A stretch of 64,000 bases of DNA. Origin: Lamellibrachia columna. Lineage: Eukaryota > Annelida > Polychaeta > Sabellida > Siboglinidae. The first letter of the stretch is position 1, and each line of letters starts with the position of its first letter. Location of the stretch: NCBI GenBank assembly GCA_963662155.1, contig OY759262.1:63799464-63863463 (forward strand). The letters run 5' to 3'. Position numbers and translations under genes: made by a program. Positions 1 through 13,500 of this stretch are shown here, one piece after another. The notes under the pieces were generated by a model that ran no database searches, had not been told where the DNA came from, and saw only the letters and a list, made by a program, of their open reading frames with translations.

Positions 1-6
1 ATCCCT

Positions 7-22
7 ATTATTATTATTATTA

Positions 23-80
<58 letters not shown>

Positions 81-84
81 GTTA

Positions 85-133
<49 letters not shown>
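7..133. repeat. (ATT)n microsatellite
   Basis: An almost pure trinucleotide run of ATT/TTA with a few interruptions (a TATA break near 23 and two GTT variants near 80-90). It reaches almost to the window edge, so its full length is unknown. No coding role is suggested. Confidence 0.95.
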
Positions 134-338
134 CCAGGACACGACAGTACAACTTGCAGGAAACGAAATGTTCTTCCATTTCCATCGCATACTTTAAATC
201 TCCGGAAGCGTTTGGTGCAGAAGGGATCTATTAGCCACTTCTGACATTCTAAAAACGACACGACATTTAGAATAATTAAACTGTTTCTACAATAACACTG
301 ACTTTATAGCATAACTCTCTATGTAGCGAACGGGTGAA

Positions 339-654
339 GTATATGTTGATGTTTCATGTTATCCCCATGAAGAAGGCGTCAGTATACTGATGTTATCCTT
401 TACCCAAACGAAAAAACCTTCAGTATGTTGATGTTGTCCGTTACCCAGTCGAAAAAGCCTTCAGTATGTTTATGTTGTCCGTTACCCAAACGAAGAAGCT
501 TTCAGTATGGCGATGTTGTCCGTTACCCAAACGAAGAAATATTCAGCATGTTGATGTTATCCGTTACCCAAGCGAAGAAGCCTTCAGTATGTTGATGTTA
601 TCCTTTACCCAAACGTAGAAACTTTCAGCATGTTGATGTTGTCCGTTACCCAAA
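339..654. repeat. 41-bp minisatellite, about 7.5 diverged copies
   Basis: Copies of a unit containing TGATGTTGTCCGTTACCCAA recur every 41 bp (the CAGTAT landmarks are at 380, 421, 462 and 503). Copies differ at several positions, so the array looks old. A single inverted relative of the unit core lies near 23696-23721, so the unit probably belongs to a dispersed repeat. Confidence 0.9.
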
Positions 655-2220
655 AGGGCGGGTGGGCGGGGGGTGGCGGGTGGACGGGGGGTTGCGAGCA
701 ATCCGTCATGCAGTCGTCGTGACCCGGGACTGTTGTATACGTGGGTGTGCTGGGAAACAGGGCGAGGCAGTAACTGGTAATGTTATGTAATAGTTCATGC
801 AACTGATGCACTGCATTTGGAAATTACTTACTGTTACACAACTGTTTATGGGTGATAGAAAGCATTATGTTTAGGAGTTATTTAACATAGACATATTGAA
901 TGAAACTAACGTGCTGGTTTATGAATACTGACTAATATAATTGTTTTTATTAAACAACCATGAGATAAAATGAAAGAAATATGTACACCAAACTGTCGTA
1001 AATATGGCAGTGTGTTATTGCATACGTACTGTGTAGCCTTATTGAGCAAGTATGATCATAGTCAATAACGTAACACGATACCACCTCAAGAAATGTGGTT
1101 CACAGATGGCATCGTCACGCAGGAAATATAACCACGAGAACTAAAAAAACACCCGCTGGCATTCATTTGTGCAAAGTTAGCCTTTCTTTTCAGGCTTTTC
1201 TCGTAATTTCAGCGATCTCATGAGCTATTTTGGTCTCCTCTTTTGGAAACCCAATATCACTTTACTGAAGTGATAGTCCGTGGCGTTTTGGGTATCACAT
1301 AGTTACCGGTCTGCCAGCCCCCGCCATATTCACTTAAAGTCTTAATGCTGGGTTTCGAACTGCACATTAACAGGCACATAACACATGTTCATCTGCGAAA
1401 CATGCGGGTGACCCTGTGTGACATGCGTGTGACCCTGTGTGACAATGACGCTATGAAGATGCGCTTTCAGAATCTTCACAAAGTATGACATTATCGAAAC
1501 ATAGGTTGGTATCAGCGAAAGACGATCAAGTACGCTCGACGTAACAGCCAGAAGCGTCCCCTTGTCAAATGTCGCTAATTACGTCGTAATTGTCCAGCGC
1601 CGGCACATCAAATTACCGTCGCTAAAACGCTACTGCAAAAAATGTGAAAATGCTGTTTTGATGCATGTTTTACGACCAGATCAAGCGTGATGGTAAATTC
1701 CAGTCTGCCGCCGTGATAACGAGGTAATTATGTTGTCAACATTGAGTTTGACGACGAACTAAACATCGCTGATGCGTGTCATTAAACGTACAGGAACCGT
1801 GCTTATGAGTCCGGGAATGTGAAACGCCGTCGTCTTTTTTCAAAGCAATCCATATACGCTGGTCAATATAATACGGTTATTGTAAGTTAAAAATATTACA
1901 AAACATTGTAGACTCTATACAGAGAGAAACGTCTCGTTCTTCTGACAGTGGTCGATGGAGGCATGCGTTCTATCTCTTACAGAAACCTATTTGTAGAATT
2001 TGAAATGTTTCGATCTTGTGTGCTTTATGATATGTCTGTGTCAGCGACGTTATATTCGCCAGATCAGAACTTTGATGTAACGTCTCATAGTCAGTGTAGT
2101 AAAGTCCTGGTAATAAAAGTCATTCTGGGAAGCACAGTGAAACGCAGGCAGGCAGCGAAAGAACTGGACAGATATCAAGACTTGATGTGGTCATGACTTG
2201 ACTTCCATGAAACGCAAATG
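655..2220. other. intergenic stretch, no gene seen
   Basis: No convincing coding exon, RNA gene or long repeat is visible. A short direct duplication of GTGTGACCCTGTGTGACA-like sequence lies around 1406-1441, and a G-rich segment lies at 656-700. The few open frames are short and have no recognisable motif. Confidence 0.5.
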
Positions 2221-5200
2221 CATGGTAACAATGGACCAACAAAGACGGAGACAGACTGTCATGGTAACAATGGACCAACAAAGGCGGAGACAGACTGTCA
2301 TGGTAACAATGGACCAACAAAGACGGAGACAGACTGTCATGGTAACAATGGACCAACAAAGGCGGAGACAGACTGTCATGGTAACAATGGACCAACAAAG
2401 ACGGAGACAGACTGTCATGGTAACAATGGACCAACAAAGACGGAGACAGACTGTCATGGTAACAATGGACCAACAAAGGCGGAGACAGACTGTCATGGTA
2501 ACAATGGACCAACAAAGACGGAGACAGACTGTCATGGTAACAATGGACCAACAAAGGCGGAGACAGACTGTCATGGTAACAATGGACCAACAAAGACGGA
2601 GACAGACTGTCATGGTGACAATGGACCAGCAAAGACGGAGACAGACTGTCATGGTAACAATGGACCAACAAAGGCGGAGACAGACTGTCATGGTAACAAT
2701 AGACAAACAAAGGCGGAGACAGACTGTCATGGTAACAATGGACCAACAAAGACGGAGACAGACTGTCATGGTGACAATGGACCAACAAAGACGGAGACAG
2801 ACTGTCATGGTAACAATGGACCAACCAAGGCGGAGACAGACTGTCATTGTAACAATGGACCAACAAAGACGGAGACAGACTGTCATGGTACCAATGGACC
2901 AACAAAGACGGAGACAGACTGTCATAGTAACAATGGACCAACCAAGACGGAGACAGACTGTCATGGTAACAATGGACCAACAAAGACGGAGACAGACTGT
3001 CATAGTAACAATGGACCAACAAAGACGGAGACAGACTGTCATGGTAACAATGGACCAACAAAGGCGGAGACAGACTGTCATGGTAACAATAGACCAATAA
3101 AGACGGAGACAGACTGTCATAGTAACAATGGACCAACAAAGACGGAGACAGACTGTCATGGTAACAATGGACCAACAAAGGCGGAGACAGACTGTCATGG
3201 TAACAATGGACCAACAAAGACTGAGACAGACTGTCATGGTAACAATAGACCAACAAAGACGGAGACAGACTGTCATGGTAACAATGGACCAACAAAGACT
3301 GAGACAGACTGTCATGGTAACAATAGACCAACAAAGGCGGAGACAGACTGTCATGGTAACAATGGACCAACAAAGACGGAGACAGACTGTCATGGTAACA
3401 ATAGACCAACAAAGACGGAGACAGACTGTCATGGTAACAATGGACCAACAAAGACTGAGACAGACTGTCATGGTAACAATAGACCAACAAAGACGGAGAC
3501 AGACTGTCATGGTAACAATGGACCAACAAAGACGGAGACAGACTGTCATGGTAACAATAGACCAACAAAGACGGAGACAGACTGTCATGGTAACAATAGA
3601 CCAACAAAGACGGAGACAGACTGTCATGGTAACAATGGACCAACAAAGACGGAGACAGACTGTCATGGTAACAATAGACCAACAAAGACGGAGACAGACT
3701 GTCATGGTAACAATGGACCAACAAAGACGGAGACAGACTGTCATGGTAACAATGGACCAACAAAGACGGAGACAGACTGTCATGGTAACAATGGACCAAC
3801 AAAGACGGAGACAGACTGTCATGGTAACAATAGACCAACAAAGACGGAGACAGACTGTCATGGTAACAATGGACCAACAAAGACGGAGACAGACTGTCAT
3901 GGTAACAATAGACCAACAAAGACGGAGACAGACTGTCATGGTAACAATGGACCAACAAAGACGGAGACAGACTGTCATGGTAACAATAGACCAACAAAGA
4001 CGGAGACAGACTGTCATGGTAACAATGGACCAACAAAGACGGAGACAGACTGTCATGGTAACAATGGACCAACAAAGACGGAGACAGACTGTCATGGTAA
4101 CAATAGACCAACAAAGACGGAGACAGACTGTCATGGTAACAATGGACCAACAAAGACGGAGACAGACTGTCATGGTAACAATAGACCAACAAAGACGGAG
4201 ACAGACTGTCATGGTAACAATGGACCAACAAAGACGGAGACAGACTGTCATGGTAACAATAGACCAACAAAGACGGAGACAGACTGTCATGGTAACAATG
4301 GACCAACAAAGACGGAGACAGACTGTCATGGTAACAATAGACCAACAAAGACGGAGACAGACTGTCATGGTAACAATAGACCAACAAAGACGGAGACAGA
4401 CTGTCATGGTAACAATGGACCAACAAAGACGGAGACAGACTGTCATGGTAACAATAGACCAACAAAGACGGAGACAGACTGTCATGGTAACAATAGACCA
4501 ACAAAGACGGAGACAGACTGTCATGGTAACAATAGACCAACAAAGACGGAGACAGACTGTCATGGTAACAATAGACCAACAAAGACGGAGACAGACTGTC
4601 ATGGTAACAATGGACCAACAAAGACGGAGACAGACTGTCATGGTAACAATAGACCAACAAAGACGGAGACAGACTGTCATGGTAACAATAGACCAACAAA
4701 GACGGAGACAGACTGTCATGGTAACAATGGACCAACAAAGACGGAGACAGACTGTCATGGTAACAATAGACCAACAAAGACGGAGACAGACTGTCATGGT
4801 AACAATAGACCAACAAAGACGGAGACAGACTGTCATGGTAACAATGGACCAACAAAGACGGAGACAGACTGTCATGGTAACAATAGACCAACAAAGACGG
4901 AGACAGACTGTCATGGTAACAATGGACCAACAAAGACGGAGACAGACTGTCATGGTAACAATAGACCAACAAAGACGGAGACAGACTGTCATGGTAACAA
5001 TGGACCAACAAAGACGGAGACAGACTGTCATGGTAACAATAGACCAACAAAGACGGAGACAGACTGTCATGGTAACAATAGACCAACAAAGACGGAGACA
5101 GACTGTCATGGTAACAATGGACCAACAAAGACGGAGACAGACTGTCATGGTAACAATAGACCAACAAAGACGGAGACAGACTGTCATGGTAACAATAGAC

Positions 5201-5652
5201 CAACAAAGACGGAGACAGACTGTCATGGTAACAATGGACCAACAAAGACGGAGACAGACTGTCATGGTAACAATAGACCAACAAAGACGGAGACAGACTG
5301 TCATGGTAACAATAGACCAACAAAGACGGAGACAGACTGTCATGGTAACAATGGACCAACAAAGACGGAGACAGACTGTCATGGTAACAATAGACCAACA
5401 AAGACGGAGACAGACTGTCATGGTAACAATGGACCAACAAAGACGGAGACAGACTGTCATGGTAACAATAGACCAACAAAGACGGAGACAGACTGTCATG
5501 GTAACAATGGACCAACAAAGACGGAGACAGACTGTCATGGTAACAATAGACCAACAAAGACGGAGACAGACTGTCATGGTAACAATAGACCAACAAAGAC
5601 GGAGACAGACTGTCATGGTAACAATAGACCAACAAAGACGGAGACAGACTGT
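2221..5652. repeat. 39-bp minisatellite, 88 copies
   Basis: The array is 3432 bp long, which is exactly 88 units of 39 bp. Landmarks in each unit are CATGGTAACAAT, GACCAACAAAG and GGAGACAGACTGT. Because 39 is a multiple of three and the unit lacks stop codons in several frames, open frames of 846 to 1241 codons appear on both strands. These are by-products of the repeat, not gene evidence. Variants are most diverse at the left end (GCG for ACG, GGTGACAAT, CCAACCAAGG). The right two-thirds is almost uniform apart from an AATGGACC/AATAGACC switch that often alternates from unit to unit. Confidence 0.98.
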
Positions 5653-5906
5653 AAGCTCGTCGACGTAGGTGCCCCAACGACCACCCACAGTGATGGGTTA
5701 GATAAGGTAAAGGCGAAGTCCGTGAACCGTGCAAGATCCACCAGTAATACCCAGCAATTAACCCCTGGGACTTATCTCCAGCGACACTGTACAAAGACTC
5801 CCACGGATAACATCTCAAAGACATCACTATTGTCATTGCAAACAATATGCCAATGATTATATATAAATGTCACACATGAGATAAAAGCTTCGATCGAGTG
5901 TCTTGA
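5653..5906. other. short unique flank of the 39-bp array
   Basis: Unique sequence follows the array. One frame from the array stays open to 5856, ending in about 68 non-repetitive residues without a recognisable domain. No splice or promoter evidence supports it as a coding exon. Confidence 0.4.
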
Positions 5907-5996
5907 AAGAGAGAGGGAGGGAGGGAGGGAGGGAGGTAGGGAGGGAGGGAGGGAGGGAGGTAGGGAGGGAGGGAGGGGTGGTGGAGGGCGAGGGAG
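5907..5996. repeat. (GGGA)n purine tract
   Basis: The tract is dominated by GGGA tetramers, interrupted by GGTAGGGA. The + strand is almost pure purine with many G-triplets, so it could fold as a G-quadruplex or triplex. That is an inference from composition only. Confidence 0.9.
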
Positions 5997-7372
5997 ATAT
6001 GGACAGAGGAAGGGGTAGGAGGGCCGGGAGTAGAGACGGAATGAGGGACGGAGGGGGGCAAACATTCCACAAACCCACGGCAGGTCATACTTTTATCCAT
6101 GTGGGGGATATTTACCTCCATGTTTTAGCTAATTTGTTTCATAAACAACTAAGGTAAATCGAACTGGGTATTTCTTGATGACGAATGACCCACCGTTACT
6201 CGGGGTTTATCGTCCTACGAGGATTTTTCGCCGAGTTATTAATTGGCCTAGCAGTGACGAGCCGTAAGCCCCATGTCTGCCGGACCACGCCTTTGCTATT
6301 TCCGAATCTCCTCAAATGTTCTCGGAACTTCCGTGTTTCTAAAAATAATTGCGTGACGTCACCGGCTACAAAGCGTCCACCCGATCAGCCGACTAAACCC
6401 TGAATGTGTCATACTTGAGTAATATATTTGTTATTTTCTTAGTGGTAACCAAGTTGGTATTTGAGGGTCCTATGACATCATCTAGTCAGGGTGATATTTA
6501 TGAAAATCTGGCAAAACCTGGTAACGCGTTTCACCCGAGGGTATCGCCTTAATTGGATAAGTCCGGGAGTCTTGTCCCGGACGACCCTCCGTGGATGCGG
6601 GTCACGGTTCTGGTTGTGGTTTATGATATCTATAAATAAACCCTGAAGTAATATTCCTTATCAGCTACCCGTCGACGCATTCAGCTTTTTCTTAATGTCG
6701 CTGAATATGACGAGCAGCTTAATTCAACGCGGAACGTGGTCGTGTTAAACTTCATCCGGGTGAAAGTCCTATACAAACTGGTGACACAAATTGCACACTC
6801 GAGATCAAGTAGACCGGTCTAGTTTGATCTCTGTTCGCAAAAACAGTGCATGTACAATCAACGAAAATTGTCCAACGGAATGACAAAATAATAATTTACA
6901 CACCACGCTATCTCGCACAATTGCACCGCGATAATCAGGACTCGTTGAGATGACAGCGTTTCAACGTCCAGACAAGTTTACTTGTCGGTTCATAGCCAGT
7001 GCGAACGCAGTCGGGTCTTCAACTGTTTTGTAATTCCTCAAACCCTCGCCGCTGTCAAAACGTGCCACTGCTTCGCGAGTTCCAAATACCTCGCATACCA
7101 GACGTCGCTTCGCCATTCATCGTTGTTCAACGACTCATAACGCGGTTACGTCCTCTTTGCCCGTAAAAGGTCATACGTTTCCGCCTCTCGCGCCACTGAA
7201 TATTCATCGGGCGGCGGTCGTAAATATTCATTGCTGCAAAAATCGGTGATTCGCCCGTGGCGGAAACCGCGGCTACCCGCGACCGTTGGCCGCGGATCAG
7301 ACGTGGGGAATCCGTGAATGGCATCTCTAGCGGCCGCCCACGAATGAGGTGGCGCTTGCGACTAACACGACG
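5997..7372. other. upstream region of the VWA gene
   Basis: No coding exon is seen. The final 450 bases or so are CpG-rich compared with the surroundings, which fits a promoter region for the gene that begins at 7539. A 127-codon open frame on the opposite strand (7127-7510) overlaps this CpG-rich part, is Arg-rich and has no domain. I regard it as a composition artefact. Confidence 0.45.
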
Positions 7373-7380
7373 TATAAATA
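7373..7380 (+). promoter_or_regulatory. candidate TATA box of the VWA gene
   Basis: A consensus TATAAATA lies 166 bp before the predicted start codon, in CpG-rich sequence. Animal promoters usually initiate about 30 bp downstream, which would put the start near 7405 and give a 5' UTR of about 135 nt. The site is seen directly; its use is inferred. Confidence 0.55.
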
Positions 7381-7538
7381 CACGCTGTCTTTCTCTGAGG
7401 GCATTCAAACTGTCTATTACCGCAAGACGTTCACTACACGAGAACACTTGTTGTCGCTGTCCGATCTGAAGCAGTCGCTGTGAACTCTCGTTGCTACCAC
7501 TAGAATACATTCGCTGGGATTACACAATTAGCTGCATC

Positions 7539-7595
7539 ATGAAGTGGATAATTGCTCTCATCGTCACTGCTGGTCTCGCCGCTGTTGTTCTGTCG
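7539..7595 (+). CDS. VWA gene exon 1: signal peptide
   Basis: Nineteen codons begin MKWIIALIVTAGLAAVVLS: a Lys after Met, a long hydrophobic core and small residues at the end, typical of a cleaved secretion signal. The exon ends on a codon boundary before GTAAGT. This ATG is chosen because it follows the TATA box and gives the signal peptide. Confidence 0.85.
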
Positions 7596-10500
7596 GTAAG
7601 TAACATTGTCTTTGCCGCACAAGTTTCGTGCATCAAGCCATGTCTTTGTAATTCGTGTTATCGTGAAGGCGTTCACCACTGGGATGGCAGTTAAAATTAA
7701 TTGCATTAATGTTGAATTGTTGATCAAACAAAATGAAGTCATTCGCAATTATTACACGGTCCATGCGCCTGCAAGACTTGTATTTAAGCCTCCTGCCTAT
7801 TAAGGACAACCTTGCTGTAAATCATCGTTGAATAGAAATACGAATTGGACCAGTTGACCTGTCTTGGAACATTTTAGCATTTCTGATAAACGAGTACGGA
7901 CGATTACGCTGTTTCGCGTGAATGAACAACCCGTATCTTTCAATCCAGTTCGTATCACCGTGTTCTTTTTACGCAGTGGACGTCATCAATACTGTATTGT
8001 TCTTCGTTTCCAGGCCCCGGCTAAGCAGGTTGCTCGGTCACACAAAGGTACGTGTCACTATATTGTACCATTGTCTATAACACAGTACGCCCCTAGCTAA
8101 CGTTCAATTCGTCCAGTCCGACAACAGGTCATTGTTGTGTTCCCGGTTCTGTGCAATGCTCGCTCACACATCGTGGGACCGGTTTAATTAAGTTTTCATG
8201 CTACATGCAACACTGATTTCATACAACGTACATACTATAATTATTCGAAAGAGTATTGTCTGTTGCCAAAAAAACAGTATTCCGTGACACAAAGACCATT
8301 TGAAATCGTGCTACAACGTTACAATTGTCGAAAAACCAAACGTACAATTGAGAAGATTCGGCAAGTGAGAAAGTTATGATGGCGTTGAATAGATACGAAG
8401 CGGTAATTACGATATCTGGACATCAGCAAATCGTGCTCAGAAGGCCTGTCAGCGAGCGAAAGAGACAGACCATGCGTGAACCATCGGATTATTCGATACC
8501 CTGGGGAAGACCCACGTCATAATAGCACAATTACATATGGCGACAGGCTTAGTTGACAACTCGTCTGTTTTGCCTCGGGCAACAGGGCTGTAGAGGGGTG
8601 CTGTGTGACTGGTAATGGAACTTCAAGTCATTTTGACAGGCGTCCTTCGCTGGCCGATATCATGTTACTGGTTCAGTCAAGCACGTCCTGACGACGTCCG
8701 TCAAAAGATGAACGACGCTGACGCACGAGTCTATGTTAGGTTCAACTGTATTTACCCCGTTGTTATTTCTCGACCATCTCGCACAGCTGGAGTCAGTCAC
8801 CCTGGCGATATTTTGTTTCGTCGGGGTATAATAGAAATCGTGCATGAAACAGGATGTTGAGAAACAGGGTGTTTTGGCAAATATCCAAGCCACGTAATCC
8901 GTTAATAATACGCAGATCGCGTGGGCAGTCAACGTCCTGAAAGACCGTAGAATGATGTCACGGGATCGTTATGTCGGGTCGTACGTTTCCGTGTATTCGG
9001 CGCCGGTTTCGGTTGCCGCATAAAATGTGGTTAGTGCCGACTATTAAATCCTAATGTTACGATCTGTACATCTACTGATTGACTCCCTCGAAGCAGTGGG
9101 CGTCACAATGGATTCATTCAACTCGCTGTCTCAGTGTGTATCGATTTACATATGTCGAGGATCTAGACTTGTGTATAGAGCTGGGTAAAGAACGCAGCTG
9201 ACGGCGCATGCGTCAGTGTGGCGGTAGCTTGCTACTCACGACTTATCACACCGTTTGTTTTTTCTGTATTTACTGGAAACACGTTCCATTTTTATAACTC
9301 GGTCGTGTTGTCTCTCCCCCTTCAGGTTGCGCGGGCAAGTCAGCCGACATCATCTTCCTGATCGACGCTTCTCAGAGGATCAGGACCCGGGACTTTGCCA
9401 AACAGCTGCGGTTTGTTCGAGGCCTCGTGCGGCAGTTTGACGTCGGAGAGTCGACGACGCGCATCGGCGTGCTCTCCTACAGCGACACGACCAACATCGA
9501 GTACACGCTCAGCGCAAAGCAAGACCGCGCCAGCGTCGCACACGCCATCGTCAACGTCGTGCAGGTGAGTCGTTGTCGCCCTTTCTCTGCTCACCTGCTC
9601 ACCCTGCTCGAGTTGCACTAGAACTGTCAGTGTGGCAAGAAATCAACGTCTTCCGTTATGCACGGTTCTTGTACAGTTCTGTCTGTTCAGCTGGTGTTCG
9701 TTTCCTCCTTGGTGGCTGCTGATATTGTTGAGGCAACGTAACCCGGGCTTTCGTCTCTGTCCCTTTTCTCATAACATGACTAATATCATGTCAGTGTATT
9801 CATTTTGATCATTTCTACAATGGGTCTGACATTGTGTTCCCCGTAGATCACACCAAACGGTGCAGACCAGACCGGGGACTTCGAAGTTAGTCGTTCTTTT
9901 AAGCGGATGTTTCTTACACAGTGAGCTCTTGTAGCGAGAGGACACTGTATGTTCGATATGTGTTTCCCCTGTAGTGTGTAGACATACATTGAGTGTGAGA
10001 ATGAATGTGTGTTCTAGGTTTGGCAGACACTGGGTGCGACTCGCACTGACGATGCTCTGGCCACAGCCGGGCACCTATTCGCTATGTCGAACCGGTTTGC
10101 GGCCTTGAAGATCGTCGTTGTCTTGACCGATGGTCAGTCTGCCAACGTCCACATGACCCGCACGGAGGCCGCGGCCTTGCATCTGAACGGAGTCCGAGTT
10201 GTGGCCATCGGCATTGGCAATGACATTGACCGGGACGAACTGGTGGACATCGCCCAGATGGAGAGCCGCGTCTTCACTGTGAAGTCCTTCGATCACCTGA
10301 TGCACCTACGCCGGGAGGTGACGGTCAAAGTGTGCACGTTGGGTACCAGCCGGACCAATGAAGTGAACACACCACCGACCAAGGGTAAGCCGTACTTCTC
10401 TGTTTTCCTCCCTTGTCATTCGTCCATAAGGACGAAACGCTTCTAGACTGTCCTTACTTTAGACAATAAAATGATTTGGTGGACATACCAGTTAACGTTA

Positions 10501-13500
10501 CCTGACTCCAGTGACATGACAAGGTCCACGTCGTTCTAACAATTATCATGTGCCGTTCGGACGTCTTAATAATTGCAATAATTGTTTTGTTTACGTACCA
10601 CCAAGTAATGGAAACATTTACCAGAGCCAGCTTGTCAAGCTCACAACACTGACAGTTTTAAAGTACAGTGCTGCCATCTTGAAAATGCTCATTTAAGAGC
10701 GCAACGAGAAACTGACAAGAAGCAGAGGATGCAGCATTCATCGACAATTATACTGCAGCGCTGTGAAAGCGAACGCACAGTTGTTATGACAACTGAAATG
10801 CTGCGCCAGTGGGTGTACAGCTGAAAGTTGTGTTATGTAAAGCCACGAGAGTATTGACACACAGCGAGCGACAACGATGTATTAACAAGTGCGCTTTCTC
10901 AGAAGGACAACGCGACACATTTACGCAGCTTGTGTGAAACCTGACGACGTGCCGCCTTTGAATGGCCACAAAGGAACGGCACCGTCGATCGGCCCCGCTC
11001 TAAAGTAAACGGGTGATGATCACGCACTTGGCCGTCCTCGACAACACTTAAGAGTGTTTTATAACGGCGCTAACCAGCAGGTGCATGAAGTCATAAAACA
11101 TGGCAAAAAGAAACCACCCTAGGCCGGTTCTGCGACTAAGTGGATGCATGTGTCGCGTGTGGTGTGTGCACACGTGCGCGTGGCGGAGTACACACGAGTT
11201 TCTTTGTTACGAAAATGTTTCGCTAAATGTTACATGAAACAAGGACGGATGTTCACTTTGTCCGCCAGGTAACATTTCATATCACGACACGCCCGCTTTT
11301 GTTAGACCCTAGTTTCCACACTCTTCAAGCATCAATTCACAAATGACGAACGGAAACGAAGGGTTTGGTTTCCTATCACTGCGCGTAACACATGTACACA
11401 GACTATCACTCATTGTGTATTGTTGCTATAAACAGCCCTGGACTCAGAGAGAGTTCGTTTTGATTACGGCAGGTTTTTTGCAAAGTGCTGCCATCTAGCG
11501 ACCAATTGTAACATTAACTCGTCACCGTATTTCTGCGTATCTCCGACTCGCTTATTTAAACGTAAATTAAGAGAACACACAACACAGCGAAGTCCAAATT
11601 GATCACAGAGAACACCTATTTGCATTGTAGGTTGCGGAGGCAATCCGGCAGAGGTCGTGTTTGCTCTGGATGCATCCACTAGTATCTGGGCTCCGGACTT
11701 CCGGCGTCAGCTCAGCTTCGTCAAGGATTTGGTCGGTGCCTTCCAGGTGTCGTCACATATGACCCGGATCGGCGTGCTGACGTTCGGAGATACGCCGTTG
11801 AAGCAGTTCTACATGGACCGCTATGAAAATGAAAAACAGGTACGCATGCACTGACAACGCAACTTCGAGCCGTTGTGATCCTTTAATGACGTCACACAAA
11901 ATGATTCCCCAAAACGTGACCCAACCAACTAAAACTGGGGCCAAACACCCCAACTCTGCATTCAGCTACATTTAAGATATGTATCTCTTCGCTGCTCCCA
12001 ATCTGATTGTTCAAAACGACAAAATAATACATAAAAGCAGATGGGTGCTAACTATAAGCGTGTCTGTCCGTAGGTGGCCGACGCCCTGTCTCTCATACAA
12101 CAGACGCGCGGCAGCACCAACACCGGCAAGGCCATCGAAACGATGACGAATGAGTTTTTCTCGCCCATGCGCACTCGCAAAAACGTCGTCAAGATCGGCA
12201 TCGTCATCACTGACGGCAAGTCAAACGACCCGGAAGAGACTGCGGCAAAGGCGGAGGAGGCGAGGAAGGCCGGCATCACTTTGTTCTCCATCGGCGTCGG
12301 GCAAGGTGTTGACGAGACGGAGTTGGCGGCCATTGCCAACAAGCCGAGGGAGGAATACCTTTTCACGGTGAACGACTACAACGCTTTGAACACCATCAAG
12401 GAGCTGCTCTCGATTAAGGCTTGCCAAGGTGAGGCATCGAACTGTTCATGAGCGGAATCAGAATATGATGCTTATGCTAATGTATGACCGCGAATTAGAC
12501 AGGATAGGGAGGGGGAGAGTGTGTGTGTGTGAGAGAGAGGGGTTTAGATGTTTTGCTAAGTCATTCTTAAATTTGTAATGCAATGTTTTCAGTGACGCTT
12601 CCACCGACAACAACCACAACGACCACTGCAACAACTACTACCACGACGACACCCGCGCCAACAACGACGACGACTACAACGACGCCCGCGCCAACAACGA
12701 CAACGACTACAACGACGCCCGCGCCAACAACGACGACTACTACAACGACGCCCGCGCCAACAACGACGGAGCTGATGATCAGAGACGAGGGTAAATATCA
12801 ACAGAAACCTATTATTAAATTTCTAGCCGCACAGTTGTCAGCCAATTAACTGTTACCAGGACTACAGCTACAAGTCTTTAATAGCTCCCATGTCATCATC
12901 AACAACAACTACTACAGCAAATCGAAATTACAGTGTACTTTGTACTACAGTGTTAGAAAGAATGATATAGTTATACGTGATTATATATTTCTGGTTAACA
13001 TTTCACCTTTCTCTATGGATCAAGGATATTATGAAAAATATACCACACTGGATATCTAGGAAATCAGAAGACTGACAAAAGGCATTCGCTTACCTGGCAT
13101 TTGGTTTCGTTCTAGGCTGCGGCGCCAACAGACCGGCCGACGTGATCTTCTCTCTGCCGTCGGAGGCATCAGCGGCGCAGACCAGCCGAGTATTCGGCTT
13201 CATCCGCAACGTCAGTTCCCAGTTGAAGGTTGCCAAGGACATGGTCCGGGTTGGAGTCGTACCGAGAGAATGCTACCCTCTTCCCGGCTTCGCACTGAAC
13301 AGCGCCAACACAAAGAAAGAAGCGCTGTTGATGTTCAACACGGAACCATTCCGGCCGACGAAGACAGCCCAGATCATCAAATACATGCGGCGTCAGGGCT
13401 TCGTCAAGAAGAACGGAGGGAGGCAAGGCGCCAAAAAGATCGGCATCCTCGTCATCGATAGCAACTCCCCCAACCGGCTGGCGGCGACGGCAAGGCAGGC

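Noticed and set aside
2221..5652. CRISPR-like array
   Set aside because: Units are contiguous with no unique spacers, and the genome is eukaryotic. It is a minisatellite.
2120..5856. Open frames of 846-1241 codons on both strands
   Set aside because: They are the stop-free frames of a 39-bp minisatellite. Overlapping frames on both strands, no splice context and no domain argue against a protein.
7127..7510. 127-codon minus-strand frame over the VWA promoter
   Set aside because: Arg-rich without a domain, in CpG-rich DNA, overlapping the TATA box and first exon of a well-supported gene on the other strand.
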